A DNA stretch of 64,000 nt from the NCBI RefSeq assembly GCF_051603425.1, contig NZ_CP194411.1, forward strand, positions 992,001 through 1,056,000, read 5' to 3'. How positions within the stretch are numbered: position 1 is the stretch's first letter; each line of letters opens with the position of its first letter. A program made the position numbers and the translations under genes. The stretch comes from Selenomonas sputigena_A. GTDB taxonomy: Bacteria > Bacillota > Negativicutes > Selenomonadales > Selenomonadaceae. Below are positions 8,650 to 17,643 of the stretch, piece by piece. The notes below the pieces were generated by a model. That model made no database searches, was not told where the DNA came from, and worked only from the letters and a program-made list of their open reading frames with translations.

Positions 8650-10119
8650 ATGGAACAATCCAACCTGCAAGAGATTTGGGAGAAAATACTGCAGAACGTA
8701 CTCGACCAACGTTCGCTTACAGAACTCGCGATAAACCAATGGCTTCGTCCTGTAAAACTTCTTTCCATCTCAGAAACCTCGCTTGTTCTTGGCGCGCCGA
8801 ACGCCTTCTCGAAAGAATGGATCGAGAAGCTCTATATTCCTTTTCTTGAAAACGCCGTCATGGAGATCGAACAAAGAAAGCTGGAAATCAAAATACAAAA
8901 CCTCAAACTCGATCTTGAACCAAAAGAAGAGGAACGCGGCCTGGCCGTTCATGAAGCTCCTCTAAGTCCCGATTCGAAAAACCATCCCGAAGCCAATATG
9001 ACGCTTCCCTTCCAAGACGAAACCCCTGCGGGAAAACAAACAAAAACCGTACAAATAACGCATGATATCCCGGGAATGATTGCGCCCGTAGACGCCTCCT
9101 CCCTGAATCCGCATTATACCTTCGATACATTTGTCACAGGTAATTCCAACCGCTTTGCCCATGCAGCAGCCCTTGCCGTCGCGGAATCTCCTGGACGCGT
9201 CTACAATCCCTTCTTCATGTACGGCGGCGTCGGCCTTGGCAAAACGCATTTGATGCACGCCATAGGCAATAAGATTCTCGAAAAATTTCCCGCGATGTGC
9301 GTACTCTATATCTCAAGCGAAAAATTCACAAACGAACTCATAAACTCCATCCGAGACGGCAATCCCGAATCCTTCCGCCAAAAATACCGCAATATCGACG
9401 TTCTGCTTGTCGATGACATCCAGTTTCTCTCAAAGAAGGAGCACACACAGGAAGAATTCTTCCACACCTTCAACACCCTGCACGATGCCAACAAGCATAT
9501 CATTCTCTCCAGTGACCGGCATCCGCGCGAGATACAGACGCTCGAGGATCGTCTGCGCTCGCGCTTTGAATGGGGCTTGATCACGGATATTCAGGCACCG
9601 GATCTCGAAACGCGCATCGCGATCCTGCGTAAAAAAGCAGCCTTGGAACAGCTCGATGTCCCCAACGACGTCATGTTTTCCATCGCCAACCGCATCGACA
9701 ACAATATCCGCGAGCTTGAAGGCGCACTGACACGCGTCGTCGCCTACGCTTCCCTGACACAGCAGCAGATCACCACGACGCTCGTAAACGAGGCGCTCGC
9801 CGACGTATTCCCCTCGGGCAAATCCCGTCAGGTGACGATGGAACTCATACAAGAAGTCGTCGTCTCCTACTTCAAGCTGCGCCTCGATGACCTCTACGGC
9901 AAAAAACGCACGCGCAATCTTGCCCTGCCGAGACAGATCGCCATGTACCTCTGTCGTGAGCTCACAAACAGCTCCCTGCCGCAGATCGGCAGCTCCTTTG
10001 GCGGACGCGACCATACGACCGTCATACATGCCTGCGAAAAAATCGGCAAGGAGCGCAAGGAAGACGTCAAGCTCAACCGCATCATCGAGCAGCTGATGCA
10101 GCGCATAGACAGCCTTTAA
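8650..10119 (+). CDS. dnaA: Chromosomal replication initiator DnaA
   Basis: DnaA binds DnaA boxes and melts oriC. From ATG 8650, which follows GAAAGGAC, it has 489 residues; an upstream ATG at 8608 has no ribosome site. Domain I is MEQSNLQEIWEKILQNVL. Domain II is a variable linker. Domain III begins at NPHYTFDTFVTG and shows Walker A GGVGLGKTHLMHAIG and Walker B LLVDDIQFL. Domain IV ends with the DNA-binding signature GGRDHTTVIHACEKI. It is flanked on both sides by DnaA boxes and starts the plus-strand replication operon. Confidence 0.97.
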   Translation: MEQSNLQEIWEKILQNVLDQRSLTELAINQWLRPVKLLSISETSLVLGAPNAFSKEWIEKLYIPFLENAVMEIEQRKLEIKIQNLKLDLEPKEEERGLAVHEAPLSPDSKNHPEANMTLPFQDETPAGKQTKTVQITHDIPGMIAPVDASSLNPHYTFDTFVTGNSNRFAHAAALAVAESPGRVYNPFFMYGGVGLGKTHLMHAIGNKILEKFPAMCVLYISSEKFTNELINSIRDGNPESFRQKYRNIDVLLVDDIQFLSKKEHTQEEFFHTFNTLHDANKHIILSSDRHPREIQTLEDRLRSRFEWGLITDIQAPDLETRIAILRKKAALEQLDVPNDVMFSIANRIDNNIRELEGALTRVVAYASLTQQQITTTLVNEALADVFPSGKSRQVTMELIQEVVVSYFKLRLDDLYGKKRTRNLALPRQIAMYLCRELTNSSLPQIGSSFGGRDHTTVIHACEKIGKERKEDVKLNRIIEQLMQRIDSL

Positions 10120-10147
10120 AAAAGGCGAAACATCCTGGGCATAACTT

Positions 10148-10311
10148 TGTGGAAAAGCACATGAATATCTTGTATATAAAATGTGGAAAAGAAGCCTGCC
10201 GCTTTTTTCTTGTGCATATGTGGACAACACAATATGACCTGTCAACATCCTTATGCACAAGCGCCGCTCATCGGCATCAAAAGCTTCGAAGGCCTTTTCC
10301 ACATTTCCACA
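10148..10311. other. oriC: oriC, right DnaA-box cluster between dnaA and dnaN
   Basis: The 308-bp gap between dnaA and dnaN holds a perfect TTATGCACA at 10251-10259. It also holds one- or two-mismatch boxes at 10148-10156, 10182-10190, 10211-10219, 10219-10227, 10295-10303 and 10303-10311. With the cluster upstream of dnaA this makes a bipartite origin of the kind known in Bacillus. AT-rich stretches at 10160-10185 and 10333-10380 could be the unwinding element; I cannot decide which. Confidence 0.8.
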
Positions 10312-10427
10312 GCCCCTACTACTACGACGGCTATTCTTTATAATATGATCACCCTATAAGTCAATAAGACAATGCGGACGAAAAAAACATGCCGTCCCTC
10401 TCATTTTCCTAAAAAAAGGAGCCAACG

Positions 10428-11540
10428 ATGAAATTCACTTGCCATAAAAACGAACTTGTACAGGCGATCCAAATCGTCTCCAAAGCCATTGCAAGCAAAC
10501 CTCAGACGCCCATCCTCTCAGGCATATACTTTGAAGCGGAAGGAGATCAACTGGAACTCCATGCCACAGACAATGAAATCGGCATCATCAGTGTAATTCC
10601 CGCCTCTGTAGAACAAACAGGCAAGCTCGTCCTCTCGGGACGCTACATGCAGGATGTTATTCGCCGCCTGCCGGGAGAAAATGTCACCATTTCACAGGAA
10701 ATCGGCGAGAATACGACAAAAATCAAGTCCGGTGCTTCGAACTTCACCTTTCTTTCCATGCCGGCCAATGAATTTCCTACGGTAAAGCGTCTGGAAGAGG
10801 GCATCCATTTTCGTATACAGGACAATGTCCTGCGCGATATTGTAAAAAAGACGGTTTTCGCTTGCTCAACGGACGAAGCCCGTCCGGTTTTCACGGGCTG
10901 CCAGCTTGAAATAAACGGCGAAACCCTGACCATGGCAGCTACCAATACGCATCGTCTTTCCGTCAAGAAAGAAGTCGTCGCGGATCTCTCCGGAGATTTG
11001 CGCATCATCATTCCCTCCAAGCTGCTGAATGAATTGCTTCGCGCACTGAATTCCGATATGCCAACAGAGATCGATGTCCGCTGCTCCTCCAATCAGGCAA
11101 GCTTCCATTTCGACAATGTTGTCCTCATGTCGCGCCTGATCGAAGGCCAGTTCCCGAATTATGAGAGCGTGATACCAAAATCCTTCGATACGACGATAAC
11201 GCTCGATACGGAGGCTTTCCTCGATGCTGTAGATCGTGTGTCCCTTATTTCCCGCGCTGCGGATTACAATATCATCCGCCTCGACTTCGCTAACGGAAAT
11301 GTGCATATCTCATCGAATAGCCCGGATATAGGAAATGCAGATGAAACAGTAGCTGCCGATATCTCCGGCCCCGATGTCAATATCGCTTTCAATGCGAAAT
11401 ACGTCACGGACGTTCTCAAGAACATCGACAGCAAGACATTCCGCTTCCTCATGAACAAAAGCCTACAGCCGGCTACCATACGCGAGGAGGACAATCCCAC
11501 CTTTGTCTATATCGTGACGCCTGTTCGCACACAAAATTGA
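10428..11540 (+). CDS. dnaN: DNA polymerase III beta clamp
   Basis: DnaN is the ring-shaped sliding clamp that tethers polymerases to DNA. It has 370 residues, the normal length for three clamp domains. Family landmarks are MKFTCHKNELVQAIQIVSKA at the start, KPQTPILSGIYFEA, LSGRYMQDVIRRLP, ATNTHRLSVKK, LIEGQFPNYESVIP and the C-terminal FVYIVTPVRTQN. The ATG follows AAAGGAG. It lies 308 bp after dnaA, with the right half of oriC in between, and ahead of recF. Confidence 0.97.
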   Translation: MKFTCHKNELVQAIQIVSKAIASKPQTPILSGIYFEAEGDQLELHATDNEIGIISVIPASVEQTGKLVLSGRYMQDVIRRLPGENVTISQEIGENTTKIKSGASNFTFLSMPANEFPTVKRLEEGIHFRIQDNVLRDIVKKTVFACSTDEARPVFTGCQLEINGETLTMAATNTHRLSVKKEVVADLSGDLRIIIPSKLLNELLRALNSDMPTEIDVRCSSNQASFHFDNVVLMSRLIEGQFPNYESVIPKSFDTTITLDTEAFLDAVDRVSLISRAADYNIIRLDFANGNVHISSNSPDIGNADETVAADISGPDVNIAFNAKYVTDVLKNIDSKTFRFLMNKSLQPATIREEDNPTFVYIVTPVRTQN

Positions 11541-11584
11541 TATTTCCTGCTGATACCATTTACTGAAGCATAGAAACATGAAGA

Positions 11585-12751
11585 ATGAAAGCAAAGAGCC
11601 TCCAACTAAAGAATTTCCGCAACTATAAAGAACTCCATCTCCCCTTGTCTCCCAATATCAATGTCTTTCTGGGCGAAAATGCGCAGGGAAAGACGAATAT
11701 CGTGGAGGCTCTTTTCTATGCGGCTATGGGACGCTCGCATAGGACGGGAACGGATTATGACCTCATCGCCTGGAAAGAGGACGAGGCGATGATGAAACTT
11801 TCCTTTGAGCGTCTTGCTGTCGAAAATACGCTCGAATTTCATTTCGCACGCGGCAAAAGGCGGCAAAGCCGCAGAAACGGGGAAGCAATCCGGACGAAAG
11901 AGCTCTTTGGGACATTCAACGCCGTTCTTTTTTCTCCGGAAGATCTCTTTCTTGTCAAAGGCGCACCTGCTGAAAGACGCCGCTTTCTCGACGGGGAGCT
12001 TTCGCAGGCAAGCCCTTCCTACGGCCATGAACTGCTGAAATATACGCGCATATTGACGCAGCGGAACATCCTGCTGAAGAAAATAAGGGAAAGAAAGGCT
12101 CGCAAGGATATGCTTTCCCTTTGGGATGTGCAGCTGGCTGAAAGTGCGGCACGCATTGTGGAGAAGCGCTTCCTTGCAATCAAGAAGCTCAATATGCTCG
12201 CGAATCTCATGCAGAGGCGCATATCCGACGGCCGAGAGAATCTTTCCCTTTCCTATGAGATGAAAGGGGCAGATGGCGAGCCGCCTTGCGTGACATCTGA
12301 GCTTGTTCCATGGTATAATAAAAAGCTGGAAGAGTTTCAGGAGCTTGATATTTTGCGCGGCTCAACGAATGTCGGGCCGCAAAGGGACGATATTCGCCTT
12401 GAAGTGAATGGAATCAATCTTCGTTCCTTCGGCTCACAGGGGCAGCAGCGCACGGGAGTGCTTTCCTTGAAACTCTCCGAGCTGGAATTTTTGCGCTCAG
12501 AAACAGGAGAATATCCTGTGCTTCTTCTCGACGATGTGATGAGCGAGCTCGATCGCACGCGGCGGCAGAAGCTTATGGAGTTCATACGAAAGGAGCACAT
12601 CCAGACGCTGATCACTGCGACGGATGCGGCATATCTTCCTGCCGGGGAGCTTGCCGATATCTTCCATGTAAGGGCAGGACGGATTTCTTCGGAGGGACGG
12701 CATGGCGAAAGCATCGAAAAGGCGCAATCCCGGGATGGAAAAAATCAATAA
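11585..12751 (+). CDS. recF: DNA replication and repair ATPase RecF
   Basis: RecF is an SMC-like ATPase that loads RecA at gapped DNA together with RecO and RecR. The 388-residue protein starts LQLKNFRNYKELHLPLSP, has Walker A GENAQGKTNIVEAL (about residue 31), the signature LRSFGSQGQQRT and Walker B VLLLDDVMSELD. It follows dnaN by 44 bp. Its last 50 bp overlap the start of the dciA-like gene, so the two are probably co-translated. Confidence 0.96.
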   Translation: MKAKSLQLKNFRNYKELHLPLSPNINVFLGENAQGKTNIVEALFYAAMGRSHRTGTDYDLIAWKEDEAMMKLSFERLAVENTLEFHFARGKRRQSRRNGEAIRTKELFGTFNAVLFSPEDLFLVKGAPAERRRFLDGELSQASPSYGHELLKYTRILTQRNILLKKIRERKARKDMLSLWDVQLAESAARIVEKRFLAIKKLNMLANLMQRRISDGRENLSLSYEMKGADGEPPCVTSELVPWYNKKLEEFQELDILRGSTNVGPQRDDIRLEVNGINLRSFGSQGQQRTGVLSLKLSELEFLRSETGEYPVLLLDDVMSELDRTRRQKLMEFIRKEHIQTLITATDAAYLPAGELADIFHVRAGRISSEGRHGESIEKAQSRDGKNQ

Positions 12752-13661
12752 AGTGCTGCCAAAGAGCATCCACCAGCTTGGCAAGAAAGTGGAAAGCGAA
12801 TACCGGCAGCGTTTTGTGCTTTACCGTTGGCCGGAAATCGTCGGTTCTGGCATAGCTGCGCATGTTTTTCCCGTTGGGATTGAAGGAAAGAAGCTGCTGC
12901 TCTATGCTTCGGCTCCTGCCTGGCGCAATGAGATCATGCTCATGCAGCTGCCCATTTTGGCGCGTTTCAATACCTTTGCCGGCTATGAAATGGTACAGGA
13001 AATGTGCTTTTCCTGGAAAAGGAATACATCTTATGCGCCTCATAAGGAAAAGGGATCGCCTGCAATGGAAGCGGATGGGTTCGAGGAGCAGGAAGCCTCT
13101 TATAAGAAAGCCTTTGCCGCAGCGTGCCTTACGCCAGAAGAGCGGGGAAAAGGCCTTTCTCTGTTGAATGAAGTGGAGGATGGGGAGTTGAAGGACAAGC
13201 TTCTTCTCCTCTATGAGAAGAAGAAGAGGAGCGATATGGCGCGCCGCGCCTTAGGAGAAACTCCCTGCCCGCATTGCGGCAGGCTCGTGGCAAGGGACGT
13301 TTCGTGCGTTTTTTGCCGCCAGTCGGAAAAGAGGGAAAAGCGCCGGATGATCCGTCGTATGCTTTCGGATGTGCCTTGGCTGCGCTACAGTGAGATCAGG
13401 GAGCATATTCCCTGCACGCCGGCCATGGTTGCTTCCGAGCGTTCCCGTCTTGTGCAGGACATGGCGCGCCGCATTGCGTTCGGGGACTGGGACAGCCTGG
13501 AGGCAAAGACGCTTGTCATGCTGTATCGTTCCCTGCCGCCGGATCAGCTTACACCGCAGATTGTGCGCGGCACGCTTTATGATTTGCGGCGCGAGCTTTC
13601 GGAGGCCCCTGTTTTCCGGCCCTTTCCAAAGCGTGCCGCAGTTTTGCGCGGGGAGGGCTAG
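12702..13661 (+). CDS. dciA: DciA-like (DUF721) protein with a zinc-ribbon-like C-terminal extension
   Basis: Residues about 15-110 match the DUF721/DciA domain (INKVLPKSIHQLGKKVESEY, YRWPEIVGSGIAAHVFP, LLLYASAPAWRNEIMLMQLP). DciA recruits the replicative helicase DnaB in many bacteria. The 319-residue protein is much longer than usual. A charged region is followed by CPHCG, twelve residues later CVFC (near residue 187), which could bind zinc, then a basic helical tail. The ATG overlaps the end of recF and follows GGAGGG. Its place between recF and gyrB is where many Firmicutes have a DUF721 gene. The role in helicase loading is known for the family; the role of the extension is unknown. Confidence 0.8.
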   Translation: MAKASKRRNPGMEKINKVLPKSIHQLGKKVESEYRQRFVLYRWPEIVGSGIAAHVFPVGIEGKKLLLYASAPAWRNEIMLMQLPILARFNTFAGYEMVQEMCFSWKRNTSYAPHKEKGSPAMEADGFEEQEASYKKAFAAACLTPEERGKGLSLLNEVEDGELKDKLLLLYEKKKRSDMARRALGETPCPHCGRLVARDVSCVFCRQSEKREKRRMIRRMLSDVPWLRYSEIREHIPCTPAMVASERSRLVQDMARRIAFGDWDSLEAKTLVMLYRSLPPDQLTPQIVRGTLYDLRRELSEAPVFRPFPKRAAVLRGEG

Positions 13662-13663
13662 GC

Positions 13664-13900
13664 ATGTACCTGCATCTTGGCGGCGACTGTTCCGTTGCTT
13701 TTGGCAGCATCATTGCGATTTGCGATATAAAGGCGCAGGAGGAGGGGGGAAAATCCTCCGTGGCGCATTTATTGCAGGAGAAGGAGAAGATTCGTGTTTT
13801 GGACAAGGAACCGCGTTCCGTCGTCGTTACGGACGATGCGCTTTATTTTTCCGCGATTTCTTCCCTTTCCCTAAAAAGGCGTCTTAAAATGTTCTTCTGA
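13664..13900 (+). CDS. remB: RemA/RemB-like (DUF370) regulator
   Basis: A 78-residue protein beginning MYLHLGGDCSVAFGSIIAI, with SVVVTDDALYFSAISSLSLKRR near the C-terminus split over two conserved blocks. This matches the RemA/RemB family (YlzA/YaaB) of small DNA-binding regulators of matrix and osmoprotection genes in Bacillus. In Bacillus yaaB also lies between recF and gyrB, which supports RemB. It starts 3 nt after the dciA-like stop. No strong ribosome site is seen, so translation is probably coupled. Confidence 0.8.
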   Translation: MYLHLGGDCSVAFGSIIAICDIKAQEEGGKSSVAHLLQEKEKIRVLDKEPRSVVVTDDALYFSAISSLSLKRRLKMFF

Positions 13901-13930
13901 TTTTTTGGTATCATACTGTATAGTTTTATA

Positions 13931-13982
13931 TAAGGGCGGCGCACAATGTCCACAAAGTGAACGTTTGTGCGTGTAGTTTATT
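13931..13982 (+). repeat. Dispersed palindromic repeat, copy 1
   Basis: Consensus: TAAGGGCGGCGCACAAT, then GTCCAC-AAA-GTGGAC, then GTTTGTGCGTGTAGCTTA. The inner arms pair (GCACAA with TTGTGC, TCCAC with GTGGA). This copy has GTGAAC in place of GTGGAC. It lies in the gap upstream of gyrB, where a promoter is expected. Five further copies are listed below. Confidence 0.85.
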
Positions 13983-14008
13983 GGCACATGGATGGAGCGG
14001 ATAATAGC

Positions 14009-16087
14009 ATGGCAAAAGAGAACGATAAGAAGAATGCACTTGACATGGCTTTGGAGCGCGCCGCGGAAGATGCGGCGGAGAAGGAGCGCGAGGAAGCTGC
14101 GGCAAGGTTCGCCGAGGAGATTCGTGATGACGATCTTGATCTGGAGAATGTCGAAATCCATACGGATGCAGACAGCGTCGATGTTACGGCAGTCGAGGGC
14201 GACTATGGCGCGGAACAGATTCAGATCTTAGAAGGCCTCGAGGCTGTTCGGAAGCGTCCCGGCATGTATATCGGCAGCACATCGGAGCGCGGTTTGCACC
14301 ATCTCGTCTATGAAGTTGTGGACAACTCGATCGATGAGGCGCTTGCAGGCTACTGCGACCATATCGATGTGACGATCGAAGCGGACAACAGCATCACCGT
14401 TGTTGACAATGGACGCGGCATTCCGGTCGATATGCACGAGAGCGGCAAGCCGGCAGTCGAAGTCGTTTTGACCGTGCTGCATGCCGGCGGCAAGTTCGGC
14501 GGCGAGGGATACAAGGTATCGGGAGGCCTGCATGGCGTCGGCGTCTCCGTGGTCAATGCCCTTTCCACTTCGATGGATGTCGAGGTCAAGCGCGACGGCA
14601 AGATCCATCGGATTCGCTTTGAACACGGCGCGACGGCAATACCGCTCGAGATTGCCGGAGATACGGAGCAAACGGGTACGCGGGTGCATTTTGTACCGGA
14701 TCCGGAAATCTTTACCGTGACGCAGTACAGCTTTGATACATTGAAGCACCGTTTGCGTGAGCTCGCTTTCCTGAACCAGGGTATAACGATCACCCTTTTG
14801 GACAAGCGCGGCGAAGGACGTGAGGAAAAATATTATTACGAGGGCGGCATACGCTCTTTTGTTGAGCATCTGAACCGCAAGAAAGAAATCATCAACCAGG
14901 TGCCGATCTACTTCAATGGCATCAAGGATGATACCGTTGTGGAAATCGCCATGCAGTACAATGACAGCTATATGGAGAATATCTACAGCTTTGTCAACAA
15001 TATCAACACCGAAGAAGGCGGCACGCATCTTGCGGGCTTCAAGATCGCCCTGACCCGTGCCGCGAATGACTTCGCGCGCAAGCAGGGCATATTGAAGGAA
15101 AAGGACGGCAATCTTTCGGGCGAGGACGTGCGTGAAGGCCTGACCTGCGTCATCAGCCTGAAGATTCATGAGCCGCAGTTCGAGGGACAGACAAAGACGA
15201 AGCTCGGCAATTCTGAGGTTCGCGGCATCGTCGATTCCATCGTAACGGAAGGGCTCAGCGAGTATTTCGAAGAGAATCCTGCCGTCACGAAGAAGGTCAT
15301 CGAAAAGGCCATCATGGCCTCGCGTGCGCGCGAAGCTGCACGAAAGGCAAGGGAGCTGACGCGCCGCAAGAACGCGCTGGAGGTTTCGAGCCTGCCCGGA
15401 AAGCTTGCGGACTGCTCGATCAAGGATCCGGACCAGGCGGAAATCTACCTCGTCGAGGGCGACAGCGCCGGCGGCTCGGCCAAGCAGGGGCGTGACCGCC
15501 GCTTTCAGGCGATTCTTCCCCTGCGCGGCAAGATTTTGAACGTTGAGAAGGCGCGTCTTGACAAGATCTTTGCCAACGCTGAAATCCGCACGATGATCAC
15601 GGCTTTCGGCACGGGAATCAGCGACGATTTCGATATAGCCAAAAGGCGCTACGGCAAGATCATCATCATGACCGATGCCGATGTCGACGGCTCGCATATC
15701 CGCACGCTTCTTCTGACATTCTTCTATCGCTATATGAAGCCGCTGATCGAGCGCGGCCATGTCTATATCGCCCAGCCGCCTCTCTACCTGATTCGCAAGG
15801 GAAAGAAGCATTGGTATACCTACAGCGATGACGAGCTTGCGCAGAAGCTCAACGAGGTCGGCAGGGACAATGCGACGGTCCAGCGCTACAAGGGTCTCGG
15901 CGAGATGAATCCCGAGCAGCTTTGGGAAACAACGATGGATCCCGAGGGACGCACGATGCTCCAAGTCCGCATGGAGGATGCCGAGGAAGCCGATGAGCTT
16001 TTCACCGTCCTCATGGGCGACAAGGTAGAGCCGCGCCGCCAGTTCATCGAGGAACACGCCAAACACGTGCGGAATCTCGATATTTGA
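14009..16087 (+). CDS. gyrB: DNA gyrase subunit B
   Basis: GyrB supplies the ATPase and TOPRIM domains of gyrase. From ATG 14009 it has 692 residues. The GHKL ATPase part shows YGAEQIQILEGLEAVRKRPG, EVVDNSIDEALAG, DNGRGIPVD and GGLHGVGVSVVNAL. The TOPRIM part shows VEGDSAGGSAKQGRDR and DADVDGSHIRTLLL, and it ends FIEEHAKHVRNLDI. About 60 acidic and charged residues precede the usual GyrB start (YGAEQIQ), so the N-terminus is longer than normal. Alternative ATGs at 13988 and 13967 have weaker ribosome sites. gyrA does not follow here. Confidence 0.97.
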   Translation: MAKENDKKNALDMALERAAEDAAEKEREEAAARFAEEIRDDDLDLENVEIHTDADSVDVTAVEGDYGAEQIQILEGLEAVRKRPGMYIGSTSERGLHHLVYEVVDNSIDEALAGYCDHIDVTIEADNSITVVDNGRGIPVDMHESGKPAVEVVLTVLHAGGKFGGEGYKVSGGLHGVGVSVVNALSTSMDVEVKRDGKIHRIRFEHGATAIPLEIAGDTEQTGTRVHFVPDPEIFTVTQYSFDTLKHRLRELAFLNQGITITLLDKRGEGREEKYYYEGGIRSFVEHLNRKKEIINQVPIYFNGIKDDTVVEIAMQYNDSYMENIYSFVNNINTEEGGTHLAGFKIALTRAANDFARKQGILKEKDGNLSGEDVREGLTCVISLKIHEPQFEGQTKTKLGNSEVRGIVDSIVTEGLSEYFEENPAVTKKVIEKAIMASRAREAARKARELTRRKNALEVSSLPGKLADCSIKDPDQAEIYLVEGDSAGGSAKQGRDRRFQAILPLRGKILNVEKARLDKIFANAEIRTMITAFGTGISDDFDIAKRRYGKIIIMTDADVDGSHIRTLLLTFFYRYMKPLIERGHVYIAQPPLYLIRKGKKHWYTYSDDELAQKLNEVGRDNATVQRYKGLGEMNPEQLWETTMDPEGRTMLQVRMEDAEEADELFTVLMGDKVEPRRQFIEEHAKHVRNLDI

Positions 16088-16128
16088 CGAATAGCCTCGC
16101 GATTGTTTTCAATGCTTTGTTAGTTTTA

Positions 16129-16196
16129 TAAAAATGGAATTCATTCCTTCAAAATCATGATATAATGATAAAGAAGGAATGGATTCCATTTTTATT
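16129..16196 (+). promoter_or_regulatory. Long inverted repeat enclosing a -10 box, upstream of the ATPase gene
   Basis: Arms of 21 bases beginning AAAAATGGAAT on the left and ending ATTCCATTTTT on the right pair with a single G-U. The loop holds TATAAT (16160-16165). This dyad around the promoter could be an operator or a cruciform or RNA hairpin. It ends 13 nt before the ATPase start. Confidence 0.7.
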
Positions 16197-16209
16197 GGGA
16201 GAGAACATC

Positions 16210-17424
16210 ATGAAATTGATCGAACGTGCTACCTATATGGATTTCCTGCAGCGCAATCGCGAGCGCCCTATCATCAAGGTGGTTTCGGGCGTGCGCCGCT
16301 GCGGCAAATCCACCCTGTTTTCCCTTTACCAACAGTATTTGCTGCAAGACGGCGTATCAGGAGAGCAGATCCATGTCATAAACTTTGAAGATCTGGCTTT
16401 TGAAGAATTGCAGGAATATCACGCCTTGTACGACTATGTATGCGAACGGCTTGTGACTGGAAAGTGGAACTACGTCTTTCTCGATGAGGTTCAGCATGTG
16501 CCGCACTTTGAAAAAGCGGTGGACAGCCTCTTCATCAAGGAAAATGTCGATTTGTACATCACGGGATCGAATGCTTATTTTATGTCGGGTGAACTCGCCA
16601 CTTTACTTTCCGGCCGCTATGTGGAGCTTCGCATGCTTCCCTTGTCTTTTCGGGAATTTTGCAGCCGCGATGATCTGCGGGAAAAATTCAGTCTGTCGGA
16701 ACTCTATGAAAAGTATACGAGGGAGAGTTCTTTTCCCTATGCCATGCAGCTTGAAGGACGGGAAAAGGATGTCCATGAGTATCTGCAGGGAATCTACAGC
16801 ACGATTCTTTTGAAAGACGTTGTGGCACGCCTGCGCATTGCTGACGCCAAGATGCTCGAAAGCGTCACGAAGTACATCTTTCTCCATGTCGGCAGCCTTC
16901 TTTCGCCGAAAAAGATCGCCGATTCCATGACGAGTGCGGGGCGAAAGATTGACGGAAAGACCGTGGAGCGATATTTGCAGGGTCTGCAGGATGGCCTGCT
17001 CGTTTATCAGGCGGATCGCTTCCAACTCGTTGGCAAGGAAGTCCTGCGCATCAATCCGAAATACTATGTGGTCGACGCCGCCATGCGCTTCTTCCTCATT
17101 GGCAGAAAGGGGCAGGATACGGGTCATGTGCTGGAAAACATCGTTTATCTGGAGCTTCTCAGGCGAGGCTATGAGGTTTATGTCGGCGCCCTGCCAGGCG
17201 GCGAAGTCGACTTTGTGGCGCAGGATGAAAGCGGGCAGTCCTATTATCAGGTGTCCGAATCGACGCAGCAGCCCGAGGTTCTGGCACGCGAGCTGAAGTC
17301 CCTGCAAGCCTTGAAGGACAACTATCCGAAATATCTGCTGACCTTCGATGAAGTAAATGCGACAGCCGATTACGGCGGCATAAAGAAGAGGAACGTCCTG
17401 CGCTGGCTCCTGGGTGAGGAATGA
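16210..17424 (+). CDS. AAA ATPase with DUF4143 C-terminal domain
   Basis: A 404-residue protein of the AAA_14/DUF4143 group. Walker A reads VSGVRRCGKSTLFSLY (about residue 24) and Walker B YVFLDEVQH. Sensor-like TGSNAYFMSGELATLLSGRY follows in adjacent blocks. The C-terminal half has the DUF4143 nuclease-like core (LENIVYLELLRRGYEVYVG, then GGEVDFVAQ with the paired acidic and Gln residues). The cellular role is unknown; such genes are often multicopy and patchily spread. The ATG follows GGGAGAG. It is a single gene with its own promoter inside a 21-bp dyad and a strong terminator about 100 bp downstream. Confidence 0.85.
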   Translation: MKLIERATYMDFLQRNRERPIIKVVSGVRRCGKSTLFSLYQQYLLQDGVSGEQIHVINFEDLAFEELQEYHALYDYVCERLVTGKWNYVFLDEVQHVPHFEKAVDSLFIKENVDLYITGSNAYFMSGELATLLSGRYVELRMLPLSFREFCSRDDLREKFSLSELYEKYTRESSFPYAMQLEGREKDVHEYLQGIYSTILLKDVVARLRIADAKMLESVTKYIFLHVGSLLSPKKIADSMTSAGRKIDGKTVERYLQGLQDGLLVYQADRFQLVGKEVLRINPKYYVVDAAMRFFLIGRKGQDTGHVLENIVYLELLRRGYEVYVGALPGGEVDFVAQDESGQSYYQVSESTQQPEVLARELKSLQALKDNYPKYLLTFDEVNATADYGGIKKRNVLRWLLGEE

Positions 17425-17522
17425 ATTTTGCCGCAAACTTCACATAAAACGGCGGAATATCATTCATCAGTGATTCTTAAAATCTTTTCGCAAAAGCCGT
17501 AAGAATTCTGCGGCAGAGTAGG

Positions 17523-17569
17523 AAGGGGCATTGCACGAGGAAATTTTTCCTCATGCAATGCCCCTTTTT
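17523..17569. terminator. Strong intrinsic terminator
   Basis: AAGGGGCATTGCA, a loop containing GAGGAAATTTTTCCTC (itself a small hairpin), then TGCAATGCCCCTTTTT. It lies between the converging ATPase gene and dhaM. Confidence 0.9.
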
Positions 17570-17643
17570 ACACGTAAGAGAGATTCAATTTCTGCTAACC
17601 CAATTTTTCCATTTGCTGTAAGGTGGAGCAGAAGCCTGTTCTG

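Noticed and set aside
14228..16066. Long minus-strand open frame of 612 codons opposite gyrB
   Set aside because: It is the antisense of a clear gyrB gene, has no ribosome site and its product matches nothing. High GC keeps such frames open.
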